Shown here piece after piece: positions 53,488 through 61,987 of a stretch of DNA of 64,000 nucleotides (position 1 is its first letter; every line of letters starts with the position of its first letter). Origin of the DNA: CALBPI01 sp039821605 (GTDB lineage Bacteria; Pseudomonadota; Gammaproteobacteria; Steroidobacterales; Woeseiaceae); NCBI GenBank assembly GCA_039821605.1, contig JBCBNV010000003.1, forward strand, positions 62,001 through 126,000, read 5' to 3'. The notes beneath the pieces are model-generated. The model did no database searches. It had not been told where the DNA came from and saw only the letters and a list, made by a program, of their open reading frames with translations. The position numbers and the translations under genes are program-made.

Positions 53488-54771
53488 ATGACCACCCGCT
53501 TGACCGCACTCGCCGCCCTGATTCTGATGCTCTCGGGCGCCGCGTTCGCAGAGACGACCCTCATTCACGCCGGCACGCTGCTTGCCGTTCCCGGCGAGGC
53601 GCCTGTCAATGAGCACACGGTGGTCGTGCGTGACGGCAGGGTGGCTGAGGTGGTTGCGGGCTACGCGGATGCTGACGCCTACGACGCCGACTCGGTCATC
53701 GATCTCAAGGGCGCCTTTGTCATGCCCGGTCTTATGGACATGCACGTTCACCTGCAGGGCGAGCTCGGGCCCAACAATGAACGCGATGCACTCAAGATGT
53801 CCGACGAACTCATGGCCATGCGCAGCCAGCACTTCGCGATGAAGACGCTAATGGCGGGTTTCACGACCGTGCGCGATGTGGGTAGTGACCCGCAGCCCAT
53901 GTACGCCATGCGGGATGCCATCAACATGGGCTGGATCGACGGGCCACGCATTATCGCCGCGGGTGGTGTCGGCATCACGGGCGGCCACGCTGACGTCAGC
54001 GGCATCAAGCCCGACCTTATGGAATTCTACACAGCACCCACGGTGTGTGACGGGCCCTTTGACTGTCGGCGCGCGACACGCCACGCGATCAAATACGGCG
54101 CTGACCTGATCAAGATTACTTCGACGGGTGGCGTACTCACCGACCGGGCCACCGGCACCGGTCAACAGATGGAGATGGACGAGTTGCGCGAGGTGGTCAA
54201 AGCCGCCGAACGCATGGGCCGCAAGGTTGCCAGCCACGCGCACGCCGAGGCCGGCATCATCGCGGCGCTGGAAGCCGGCGTGCACTCCATCGAGCACGGC
54301 AGCTACACGGGCCCCGAAGCGATCAAGCTGTTCAAGAAGACGGGCGCCTACCTGGTTCCGACGCTGCTGGCGGGCGCCACAGTTGCCGACATGGCCGAAA
54401 ACGCTGAGTTCATGACCGATGCCATCAAAGCCAAAGCGATTCGTGTCGGCAACGATATGTCGGGCAATTTCGCGAAGGCCTACAAGGCCGGCGTCAAGAT
54501 CGCCTACGGCACTGACAGTGGTGTGTCGCGCCACGGCACCAATGCCGATGAAGCCGTCCTCATGCACGAAGCGGGCATGCCCGTCATGGACATCCTCGTA
54601 TCCGCAACCGTGAATGCGGCTGATCTTATCGATATGAGCGACACGCTGGGCACGCTCGAGGCCGGCAAGCACGCCGACATCATCGCGCTGCCCGACTCGC
54701 CACTTGATGATGTCACCGCCCTCAAGACCGTCACCTTCGTCATGAGGGGCGGCAAGGTCTTCAAACAGTAG
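53488..54771 (+). CDS. Exported metal-dependent amidohydrolase
   Basis: 427-residue amidohydrolase with a signal peptide (1-21, cleavage after AFA), so probably periplasmic. Catalytic features are HVH in GLMDMHVHLQ (His86, His88), the Lys in LIKITSTGGV, His residues in ASHAHAEAG and SIEHGSY, and the Asp in YGTDSGV. This set fits the imidazolonepropionase/Xaa-Pro dipeptidase-like group. GGAG is 7 bases before ATG 53488; the frame before it is not coding. It ends 4 bases before the cysteine hydrolase gene, so the two probably form an operon. Substrate unknown. Confidence 0.88.
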   Translation: MTTRLTALAALILMLSGAAFAETTLIHAGTLLAVPGEAPVNEHTVVVRDGRVAEVVAGYADADAYDADSVIDLKGAFVMPGLMDMHVHLQGELGPNNERDALKMSDELMAMRSQHFAMKTLMAGFTTVRDVGSDPQPMYAMRDAINMGWIDGPRIIAAGGVGITGGHADVSGIKPDLMEFYTAPTVCDGPFDCRRATRHAIKYGADLIKITSTGGVLTDRATGTGQQMEMDELREVVKAAERMGRKVASHAHAEAGIIAALEAGVHSIEHGSYTGPEAIKLFKKTGAYLVPTLLAGATVADMAENAEFMTDAIKAKAIRVGNDMSGNFAKAYKAGVKIAYGTDSGVSRHGTNADEAVLMHEAGMPVMDILVSATVNAADLIDMSDTLGTLEAGKHADIIALPDSPLDDVTALKTVTFVMRGGKVFKQ

Positions 54772-54775
54772 TCGC

Positions 54776-55402
54776 GTGAGCTCGGCACAGGACAACTACC
54801 GGCGGGCCTACGACAACCGTATCGGCTTTGGCACGCGCCCGGCGCTCATCCTCATCGATTTCGTCGAAGCCTACTTTGATCCGGACTGTGCGCTGTTCGC
54901 GGACGTCCAACCCGCGCTCGACAGCGCGTTGCGCGTTCGTGATGCGGCTCGCGTTGCCGGCGTGCCCGTCGTCTACACCAATGTCGTCTATCACGCGTCG
55001 CTCATCGACGGCGGCCGCTTTGCGCAAAAGGCGCTGCCGCTCGAGGTGTTCAAGACCGGCGGGCCTATGGGCGCCTGGCCAGACGCGCTCGAACCCGGCG
55101 CCGACGAACTCGTCGTCTCGAAACAGTATCCGAGTGCGTTCTTTGGCACCTCGCTGGCTTCAACGCTGACGGCGGCGGGCATCGACACGCTCGTGATGAC
55201 GGGCCTCACCACCAGCGGCTGCGTTCGCGCCACCTGCGTCGACGCCTGCTCGCACGGCTTCGTCCCGATCGTGGTTGCCGATGCCTGCGGTGACCGCCAC
55301 GAGGACCCGCACGAGGCCAACCTGTTCGATATGAATGCCAAGTACGGCGACGTCGTCAGCGAAGCCGAAGCGCTCGCCTATTTCAGCGGTTTGCCTTCGT
55401 AG
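54776..55402 (+). CDS. Isochorismatase-like cysteine hydrolase
   Basis: 208-residue hydrolase with the Asp-Lys-Cys triad of the isochorismatase superfamily: Asp28 in LILIDFVEAY, Lys116 in VVSKQYPSAFFGT and Cys149 in TGLTTSGCVRATCVDA. Similar proteins are N-carbamoylsarcosine amidases. GTG start 4 bases after the amidohydrolase. An exported amidase with a cytosolic amidase could make one catabolic pathway, but no substrate is evident. Its 3' end overlaps tdk (convergent) by 25 bases. Confidence 0.88.
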   Translation: MSSAQDNYRRAYDNRIGFGTRPALILIDFVEAYFDPDCALFADVQPALDSALRVRDAARVAGVPVVYTNVVYHASLIDGGRFAQKALPLEVFKTGGPMGAWPDALEPGADELVVSKQYPSAFFGTSLASTLTAAGIDTLVMTGLTTSGCVRATCVDACSHGFVPIVVADACGDRHEDPHEANLFDMNAKYGDVVSEAEALAYFSGLPS

Positions 55403-55971
55403 AAATGCGCGTGGAAGTGTCGCCGGCAGAGCGACACGTAACGATCATTACCGCCAATCTCGACCTGCGAGCCCGCGGTAACCGCATTGCCGTCACCGTC
55501 AAGCCGCACGACCATCGTCGCCTTGCGACCGCAGTAGCAGATCGCCTTGATCTCGTTGAGGTTGTCGGCCCAGGCCAGGAGGTACTTGCTGCCTTCGAAG
55601 GGCTCACCCTGGAAATCGGTCCTCAAGCCGTAGGCCAGCACAGGCACGCCGACGCGGTCGCAGATCTGGCAGAGCTGCAAGACTTGTTCGCGAGTCAGAA
55701 ACTGCGCCTCGTCTATGAGCACACAGTGCAGGGGACTATCGTCGTGTGCGTGCGCCACGAGGTCATGCAGATTATCGCTCGCGCGGAATGTTCTCGCATT
55801 GGCGTCGATACCGATGCGCGAGGTCACCTTACCGACGCCGTAGCGGTCATCGAACGCCGGCGTCAGGATCATCGTACGCATGCCGCGCTCGATGTAGTTG
55901 TAGCTCGATTGCAGCAAAGACGTCGACTTGCCGGCATTCATCGACGAGTAATAGAAAAACAGCTTGGCCAA
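55378..55971 (-). CDS. tdk: Thymidine kinase
   Basis: Phosphorylates thymidine in pyrimidine salvage. With a TTG start at 55971 (GGGAGGG upstream) the 197-residue protein begins AKLFFYYSSMNAGKST, the type II thymidine kinase P-loop. DEAQFL and the Cys-rich zinc segment (CYCGRKATMV, SLCRRH) follow. The frame extends to 56079, but only the TTG start has a good ribosome site and the family N-terminus. Divergent from upp. Confidence 0.94.
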   Translation of the reverse strand: MAKLFFYYSSMNAGKSTSLLQSSYNYIERGMRTMILTPAFDDRYGVGKVTSRIGIDANARTFRASDNLHDLVAHAHDDSPLHCVLIDEAQFLTREQVLQLCQICDRVGVPVLAYGLRTDFQGEPFEGSKYLLAWADNLNEIKAICYCGRKATMVVRLDGDGNAVTAGSQVEIGGNDRYVSLCRRHFHAHFYEGKPLK

Positions 55972-56021
55972 TGGCGCCCTCCCCGATTGCCTATCCGACG
56001 CGCAGCCGCGCCGGGGCTGGC

Positions 56022-56027
56022 TATAAT
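56022..56027 (+). promoter_or_regulatory. -10 box of upp
   Basis: Perfect TATAAT on the plus strand, 51 bases before the upp ATG. No good -35 is seen at 16-18 bases. Confidence 0.45.
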
Positions 56028-56078
56028 AGGCCATGGCTGGTGAATGGCCAGCCGCCGACCCGAATCGGAATCTGGCCA

Positions 56079-56699
56079 ATGCACGTCGAAGTTACTCATC
56101 CCTGCGTCCAGCACAAACTGTCGCTGCTCCGCGATGTCGAAACGGGCCACACCCAGTTTCGTCAGCTCGCGCGCGAGATCACGCAGTTCCTGTGCTACGA
56201 AGCACTCAAACACGTCCCCGTCGCGCCCGTCACCGTGACCACCCCGCTGGCCGAGGCCGAATGCCACCGCATCGCGACCGACATCATCGTGGTGCCGATC
56301 CTGCGCGCGGGTGTCGGCATGCTCGACGGCGTGCTGGAACTCGTGCCCACGGCGCGGGTCGGATTCATGGGCCTGTACCGAGACGCGGATACCAAACAAC
56401 CCGTGGAGTACTACCGAAAACTGCCGGCCGCGCGCGAGGGCGCGCTGCACATCGTCATTGACCCGATGCTGGCCACAGGCGGTTCGACCGCCGAGACACT
56501 GTCGATTCTCAAGGCCAACGGTGCCGAGCAGATTATTGTGATTGCTATTGTGAGTTGCCCCGAGGGTCTGGCTGCAGTCGCAACCCACCACGACGATGTG
56601 CCCGTGTACGTCGCGGCCGTCGACAGTCACCTCGATGACCGCAAGTACATCGTCCCCGGACTGGGCGATGCCGGTGACCGGCTGTTTGGAACGCGCTGA
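56079..56699 (+). CDS. upp: Uracil phosphoribosyltransferase
   Basis: Makes UMP from uracil and PRPP. The 206 residues have the N-terminal THPCVQHKLSLLRD motif, the PILRAGVGM loop, and the PRPP site HIVIDPMLATGGST (about 124-137). Length is standard. The frame is open well upstream of ATG 56079, but the residues before it are antisense to tdk. The lipoprotein gene follows immediately. Confidence 0.95.
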   Translation: MHVEVTHPCVQHKLSLLRDVETGHTQFRQLAREITQFLCYEALKHVPVAPVTVTTPLAEAECHRIATDIIVVPILRAGVGMLDGVLELVPTARVGFMGLYRDADTKQPVEYYRKLPAAREGALHIVIDPMLATGGSTAETLSILKANGAEQIIVIAIVSCPEGLAAVATHHDDVPVYVAAVDSHLDDRKYIVPGLGDAGDRLFGTR

Positions 56700-57644
56700 A
56701 TGGACGGTCGCGCACTTTGGCTCACAGCGGCACTCGCCGGCCTCGTCGCCGGATGTCATGCCGGGCCCGTTGCGGCACCTGTAACCGGCCCCGCTCAACT
56801 TGCCTTGCCTGCCATCGTCGGCCCGCTCGACTACAGCGTGCTGCCAGAGGTCTCGGGCATGGCAGCCTCGCCCACGGATGCCAGCACGCTCTGGATCGTC
56901 AATGATTCCGGCAATCGCGCCGAGATCATTGCGCTCAGCGTGCCTGAAATGGGTACGCGGCGTGTCCGCGTCGTCGGTGCGCTTAATCGGGACTGGGAAG
57001 ACCTGGCGAGTTTCACACTCGACGACAACGCCTGGATCATGATTGCCGACGTCGGCGACAACAACGCGGCCCGGGACCGCGTGTCGCTCTACTTCGTGCG
57101 TGAACCCGACGCGACCGCGAGAGCAACTGCGCGCGCTTCCACCGTCGAGTTTTCCTACAGCGACGGCCCGCGCGATGTCGAGGCGGTGGCGGTCGATGCG
57201 GCGCGCGATACCATTTACCTGCTCAGCAAGCGCACAAAGCCGCCGGTCCTCTACAGCCTGCCGCTGCGTGCCGCCATGGCCGCAGCTCGCAACGGCGATC
57301 GGCTGACGGCAAACCGACTGGGCGCCGTGACTACGATTCCGGCGCCCACCGCGCTCGAGCTCAAACTGTCACCGCGCTTTGGCAAATTTCGCGACCAACC
57401 CACGGCCATGGACCTCTCACCCGACGGCCACGTGATTGCGCTGCTGACCTACGGCGAGGCATACCGTGCCGTTATCGATCCCGGTGAGACCTGGCTCGAT
57501 GCGCTCAATGGGCCGCTCGAGCCGCTCGGGCTGCCCGTGCTCAAGCAGCCCGAGACCATCGCGTGGGCGGCTGACGGCAGCCTCTATGCGAGCAGCGAGC
57601 AACGCGGCGCACCCCTGATACACTGGCGCGCTGATGAGCACTAA
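56700..57644 (+). CDS. Lipoprotein with beta-propeller-like repeats
   Basis: 314-residue putative lipoprotein: signal sequence with lipobox LVAGC at about residue 19. The body alternates short beta segments with motifs such as DASTLWIVNDSGN, RDVEAVAVDAARDTIYLLSKR and PTAMDLSPDGHVIALLTYGEAYR. This pattern is typical of propeller or esterase-like domains. I cannot assign a function. ATG follows the upp stop directly and it overlaps cdd by 11 bases, so it is transcribed with the salvage genes. Confidence 0.7.
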   Translation: MDGRALWLTAALAGLVAGCHAGPVAAPVTGPAQLALPAIVGPLDYSVLPEVSGMAASPTDASTLWIVNDSGNRAEIIALSVPEMGTRRVRVVGALNRDWEDLASFTLDDNAWIMIADVGDNNAARDRVSLYFVREPDATARATARASTVEFSYSDGPRDVEAVAVDAARDTIYLLSKRTKPPVLYSLPLRAAMAAARNGDRLTANRLGAVTTIPAPTALELKLSPRFGKFRDQPTAMDLSPDGHVIALLTYGEAYRAVIDPGETWLDALNGPLEPLGLPVLKQPETIAWAADGSLYASSEQRGAPLIHWRADEH

Positions 57645-58065
57645 CCGCATCCACATCGAGAATCCCACCGTGCAGGCCTTGTTTGACGCAGCAGCGGCAG
57701 TCCGCGCGCGGGCCCATGCGCCTTACTCGGATTACCGCGTCGGCGCCGCCGTGCTCGACGAACGCGGCGACACGTGGGTTGGCTGCAACGTGGAGAACGC
57801 CTCCTACCCCGAGGGCAGCTGCGCCGAGACGGCCGCCGTCGCGGCCATGATCGCGGGCGGCGGGCGGCGTATTCAGCACGTCGTGGTTGCGGGCGGACAT
57901 GACGCGATCGAGCCCTGCTCGCCCTGCGGTGGCTGTCGTCAACGCATCAGTGAATTCGCGGACCGGGACACCCGCGTCTGGCTCGTGGAAGCCAACGGCA
58001 GCCTGACGCCTTACAGCGTCTCAGAATTGCTGCCCGCGGGCTTCACGCTCGTCGACAAGCGCTAG
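57634..58065 (+). CDS. cdd: Cytidine deaminase
   Basis: Zinc enzyme that turns (deoxy)cytidine into (deoxy)uridine. The 143 residues (homotetrameric type) have GCNVENASYPEGSCAE, with Cys63 as zinc ligand and Glu65 catalytic, and PCSPCGGCRQ with Cys98 and Cys101. It overlaps the lipoprotein gene and is convergent with nupC, with 17 bases between. Confidence 0.95.
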   Translation: MSTNRIHIENPTVQALFDAAAAVRARAHAPYSDYRVGAAVLDERGDTWVGCNVENASYPEGSCAETAAVAAMIAGGGRRIQHVVVAGGHDAIEPCSPCGGCRQRISEFADRDTRVWLVEANGSLTPYSVSELLPAGFTLVDKR

Positions 58066-58082
58066 CGCGGCCCAAAATCCTC

Positions 58083-59306
58083 TCAGATCAGCAGGCTCGC
58101 GAGCGCGGCGCTCATGAGGTTCGACAACGAACCCGCGACGACCGCCTTGAGGCCGTATTGGCCGATGAGCTCGCGACGCTCGGGAATCAACACGCCCAGG
58201 CCGCCCAACAGAATGGCCACCGAGGACAGGTTGGCGAAGCCGCACAGCGAGAATGTGACGACGGCGGCGGTGCGCGGCGAGAGCTCGTCAATGATGTCGC
58301 CCAGGTGCAGGAAGGCCACGAACTCGTTGAGGATGAGCTTTTCGCCGAACAGGGCCCCCGCGGTTTGTGCCTCTTCCCAGGGCACGCTGAGCAGATACAT
58401 GAGCGGCGCGAAGACGTAACCGAGCGCCTTCTCCAGCGTGACACCTTCAATGCCTGCGAGACCGAACAAGCCGCCGACGATGCCATTGAACAGCGCGATG
58501 AGGGCCACGAACGCGAGCAGCATCGCGCCGATGTTCACTGCGAGGCGAACGCCGTCCTGCGCGCCACTGGCGGCGGCCAGAATGACGTTCTTTTCGCGTT
58601 CGATATTGGGTGCTTCGGTCACGGGTGACGCAATGTCACCGTCCATGTCCTCATCGGGCATGAGGATCTTGGCCATAAGCAGGCCGCCCGGTGCTGCCAT
58701 GAAACTGGCGGCCAGCAGATAGTCGAGGTTGGCGCCCATCTGCGCGTAAGCCGCGAGGACCGTACCCGCGACAGAGGCCGTGCCCGACACCATGAGTGCA
58801 AACAGCTGGGGCTCGGTCAGCGACTTGAGGTAGGGCCGCACCACGAGCGGCGCTTCGGTCTGACCGACAAAAATGTTGGCCGCGGCGTTCAGAGACTCCA
58901 CGGGTCGCGTGCCGATGACGTACTGCAGGCCGCGCCCGACGACCCGAACGATGAGCTGCATGACCCCGATGTGATAGAGCACAGCCATGAGCGAGGCGAA
59001 GAACACGATGACGGGCAACACTTCGACGGCAAAGCTCTGCGCGCCTTCCGAGGGGTCGTAAAGATTGCCAAAGATCATGCCGATGCCACTGCCGACGTAG
59101 CCGATGATCGCCATCACGCCATTGCTCATGGCTTCGATGATGCGTTGACCCGTGTCGAGCTTGAGCGTCAGCACCGCCAGCAGTGCCTGCAACAGAAACG
59201 CCGCGATTACAATCCGCGGGCGAATGGCGCGTCGGTTACTGGAGAAGGCCACGGCGATCGCGAGCAACACGGCGATTCCGACGATACTGATCAACTGTGC
59301 AGGCAT
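58083..59306 (-). CDS. nupC: Concentrative nucleoside transporter NupC (CNT family)
   Basis: Proton- or sodium-coupled nucleoside importer, 407 residues. The N-terminal helices, the CNT repeat with FVGQTEAPLVVRPYL, and the SGTASVAGTVLAAYAQMGA and GFANLSSVAILLGGLG segments are diagnostic. Located 43 bases downstream of deoA with the same orientation. Confidence 0.95.
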   Translation of the reverse strand: MPAQLISIVGIAVLLAIAVAFSSNRRAIRPRIVIAAFLLQALLAVLTLKLDTGQRIIEAMSNGVMAIIGYVGSGIGMIFGNLYDPSEGAQSFAVEVLPVIVFFASLMAVLYHIGVMQLIVRVVGRGLQYVIGTRPVESLNAAANIFVGQTEAPLVVRPYLKSLTEPQLFALMVSGTASVAGTVLAAYAQMGANLDYLLAASFMAAPGGLLMAKILMPDEDMDGDIASPVTEAPNIEREKNVILAAASGAQDGVRLAVNIGAMLLAFVALIALFNGIVGGLFGLAGIEGVTLEKALGYVFAPLMYLLSVPWEEAQTAGALFGEKLILNEFVAFLHLGDIIDELSPRTAAVVTFSLCGFANLSSVAILLGGLGVLIPERRELIGQYGLKAVVAGSLSNLMSAALASLLI

Positions 59307-59349
59307 CAGATTCCCTTACGGGTCTTGGAGTAAACGGAGCGTAAACGCG

Positions 59350-60675
59350 TCAACGATTGGCGCCGAGACGTTCGGCGATCACAGGACGGGTTTCAGGTTC
59401 AGTGGTCGTGATGGTACACGCGGCCGCGTAACGGGCGGCAGCTTCTCGCGCGTTCGCCTCATCGGCGGCGTGCACAACGGCAAGAGGTCTCTCTGCATTC
59501 ACAGCCGCGCCGACGGGCAGGATCTCGGAAAATCCGACTCGGCCGTCGATGGCCTCATCGCCGCGGCGTCGGCCCCCGCCCAAACCGACCACGGCGAGCC
59601 CCACTTCCCGCGCGTCGACGGCGGCCAGGTATCCGGCCGCTGGCGCGGGCACCGCCACCGCGACCGGTGCGGGCTCGAAGTATTGTTCGAATCGGTCCAG
59701 GAAATCCCAGGGTCCGCCGAGTGCCGTCACCATGCGCTGGAAGCGTTCGCGAGCCGCACCGCTGGCCAGCGCGCCCTCGGCCTGCGCCTGCGCATCATCG
59801 CGGTCCTCGGCCAGGCCCGTGACCACGAGCATTTCCGCGGCGAGTGCCATCACGACTTCGTGCAAGCGCGCTTCGCGGTGCGTACCGGCCAGGTATTCGT
59901 GGATCTCACGCAGCTCAAGCCAGTGGCCGGCGCTCACGCCCAGCGTCTCATCCATGTCCGTGAGCACGGCTCGAACGCGAAGGTCCGCCGCCGCCGCCGT
60001 ATCGACCAGGTGGGTCGCGAGCTCGCGGGCACGCCCAACATCGGGCATGAATGCGCCACTGCCGTACTTGACATCCATCACCAGGAACTCGTTGCCGGCA
60101 GCGATCTTCTTCGAGAGGATCGACGCCGTGATGAGCGGCAGGGACTCGACGGTTGCCGTGACGTCGCGCACGGCGTAGACACGCCGGTCCGCGGGTGCGA
60201 GGTCTTCGGTCTGCCCGATGATGGCGCAACCTACCTCGGCAACCACCCTACGCAGCGTGGCCAGGTCGGGCGTGCTGCGGTAACCGGGAATGCAATCCAT
60301 CTTGTCGAGCGTGCCGCCGCTGTGGCCCAGTCCGCGGCCCGACACCATAGGGACGAAGCAGCCGCAGGCGGCCACGATCGGCGCGAGGGCAAGACTGACC
60401 TTGTCGCCCACACCGCCTGTGGAATGTTTGTCGATGACAGGACCGCCCAGCGCGTCGGGTTGCCAGGCCAGCACGCGGCCGGAAGTCGCCATCTCGCGCG
60501 TGAGCAAACTGGTTTCCTCGGACGTCATGCCACGCAGCAACGTGGCCATGCAGAACGCCGCGATTTGCGCGTCGGAGACGCTGCCGTCGGTGATACCCGC
60601 GACGAGCGTGCGGATGGACGCCGCATCGAGCGCCGCGCCGTCGCGCTTCAGTCGAATGATATCGCTGGTCAGCAT
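59350..60675 (-). CDS. deoA: Thymidine phosphorylase
   Basis: Splits thymidine to thymine and deoxyribose-1-phosphate. The 441 residues have IDKHSTGGVGDK (about 81-92), the GRGLGHSGGTLDK signature and the C-terminal domain PAPAAGYLAAVDAREVGLAVVGLGGGR. Of normal length. It ends close to nupC and starts 13 bases after a phosphoribosyltransferase gene, so the three are probably one unit. Confidence 0.96.
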   Translation of the reverse strand: MLTSDIIRLKRDGAALDAASIRTLVAGITDGSVSDAQIAAFCMATLLRGMTSEETSLLTREMATSGRVLAWQPDALGGPVIDKHSTGGVGDKVSLALAPIVAACGCFVPMVSGRGLGHSGGTLDKMDCIPGYRSTPDLATLRRVVAEVGCAIIGQTEDLAPADRRVYAVRDVTATVESLPLITASILSKKIAAGNEFLVMDVKYGSGAFMPDVGRARELATHLVDTAAAADLRVRAVLTDMDETLGVSAGHWLELREIHEYLAGTHREARLHEVVMALAAEMLVVTGLAEDRDDAQAQAEGALASGAARERFQRMVTALGGPWDFLDRFEQYFEPAPVAVAVPAPAAGYLAAVDAREVGLAVVGLGGGRRRGDEAIDGRVGFSEILPVGAAVNAERPLAVVHAADEANAREAAARYAAACTITTTEPETRPVIAERLGANR

Positions 60676-60688
60676 TCGGCGCCGAGGC

Positions 60689-61261
60689 TCAGCCAGCCTT
60701 GCGCGCCGCCACGGTGCTGACGACTTCGGCCAGCTTGGGACGGTGTTCTGACAGCTCTTCGGGCGTCAGCGCATCGAGTTCGTGCGGAAACACGAGCCAC
60801 TCGTCGGTCTTGTGCACGTAGTAGTCGGGTGTCAGTTCGGTCTGATTGCGCGTCGGCTTGAACCACGGCACGGCGATGCGCACGTCCCAGGCCATATTGT
60901 CGCGGGAACGCCGGCCGAGCTCCTTGATCACCGCCGCGATGGTGTTGCCCGTGTCAAACACGTCGTCGACGATCAGCACCCGGTCTTCAACCGTGATCTT
61001 GTTGATGATGTAGTCGAGACCGTGAATGGCCACGTTGCCCGAACGCTTGTCGACGCCCTCGTAGGAAGAGGTGCGAATGGCGATGTGATCAGAATCTACG
61101 CCGCAGTAGGACAGAAGCTCCTGCACGGCCATACCCACAGGCGTACCGCCGCGCCAGATCGCAATGATCAGCGTCGGGCGAAAGCCATCCCTCAGAATAT
61201 TGGCACCCAGACGAAACGAGTCTTCGAGCAGACCCTGCGCCGACAAAACGATCTTTTCCAT
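60689..61261 (-). CDS. Phosphoribosyltransferase (HPRT-like), copy A
   Basis: 190-residue type I phosphoribosyltransferase. It has IIAIWRGGTPVGMAVQELL, the PRPP loop RVLIVDDVFDTGNT and WDVRIAVPWFKPTRN in the hood region, like hypoxanthine/xanthine-type enzymes. Base preference is not clear. It is paralogous to the divergent gene 61345-61950 (same segment order with the LWRGGS, VDDVFSTGSS and FYVHETRNWLV counterparts). ATG 61261 replaces the longer open frame. Confidence 0.85.
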   Translation of the reverse strand: MEKIVLSAQGLLEDSFRLGANILRDGFRPTLIIAIWRGGTPVGMAVQELLSYCGVDSDHIAIRTSSYEGVDKRSGNVAIHGLDYIINKITVEDRVLIVDDVFDTGNTIAAVIKELGRRSRDNMAWDVRIAVPWFKPTRNQTELTPDYYVHKTDEWLVFPHELDALTPEELSEHRPKLAEVVSTVAARKAG

Positions 61262-61278
61262 ACCCCCGCCGCACGGCA

Positions 61279-61308
61279 CTGACGGCCGCGTCTGGAACTC
61301 GTTATACT
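61279..61308 (+). promoter_or_regulatory. Promoter of phosphoribosyltransferase copy B
   Basis: CTGACG (61279-61284) and TATACT (61303-61308) are 18 bases apart on the plus strand, between the divergent paralogues. GAGG lies 5 bases before the downstream ATG. Confidence 0.45.
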
Positions 61309-61344
61309 CGCGCCATCCTACCGTAGATCGCCACCGAGGCACAG

Positions 61345-61950
61345 ATGGGCACGGCGCCACCCGACAAGCAGTTCGTCAACGCCGATGACATGCTCATCGA
61401 CGCCTTCAAGCTGTCTGTGCAAATCCACGACTCGGGCTTCAAGCCGGACTTTCTGGTCGGCCTCTGGCGTGGCGGCAGTGCCGTGGGTATTGCCGTTCAA
61501 GAAGGCCTCGAGCACTTCGGCATCGACACCGACCACATCGCCGTGCGCACGAGCTATGCAGGCTTCGACGCCTACCAACGGCAGCGGGCCGACAAGAAGT
61601 CCGCGATCCGTGTGCACGGCCTGCGTTACCTGCTCGAAAACGTCAGCTCGTCACATTCACTGCTCATCGTGGATGACGTGTTCTCGACCGGCTCGAGCGC
61701 CCAGGCCGTCATCGACAAGCTGGCGCGAAAATCTCGCCGCAACTTGCCGCGCGACATCCGGATTGCCACGATCTGGTTCCGCCCGAGCGAGCAGACCTTG
61801 CGGCCGCCTGACTTCTACGTGCACGAGACGCGCAACTGGCTCGTACTGCCCTACGAGTTGTCGGGCCTGTCGGCTGAAGACATCCGCGAGCACAAGCCGG
61901 AGCTGGCGCAGATTCTCGACGAGATCCCCGAACACCTGCCCGAAGCCTGA
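61345..61950 (+). CDS. Phosphoribosyltransferase (HPRT-like), copy B
   Basis: 201-residue paralogue of copy A. It has FLVGLWRGGSAVGIAVQEGL, the PRPP loop SLLIVDDVFSTGSS and the shared C-terminal DFYVHETRNWLVLPYELSGL. It lies divergently from copy A with 83 bases between starts and upstream of a PfkB kinase. Both look intact at the PRPP site, so neither is an obvious pseudoenzyme. They may act on different bases or as a heteromer. Confidence 0.85.
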   Translation: MGTAPPDKQFVNADDMLIDAFKLSVQIHDSGFKPDFLVGLWRGGSAVGIAVQEGLEHFGIDTDHIAVRTSYAGFDAYQRQRADKKSAIRVHGLRYLLENVSSSHSLLIVDDVFSTGSSAQAVIDKLARKSRRNLPRDIRIATIWFRPSEQTLRPPDFYVHETRNWLVLPYELSGLSAEDIREHKPELAQILDEIPEHLPEA

Positions 61951-61987
61951 CCGCCGCGGCCTCGCCGGCGGCCCACCTGGAACCTCC

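Noticed and set aside
59152..60720. Plus-strand open frame of 522 codons opposite deoA
   Set aside because: Antisense of DeoA and part of the nupC start; highly biased composition.
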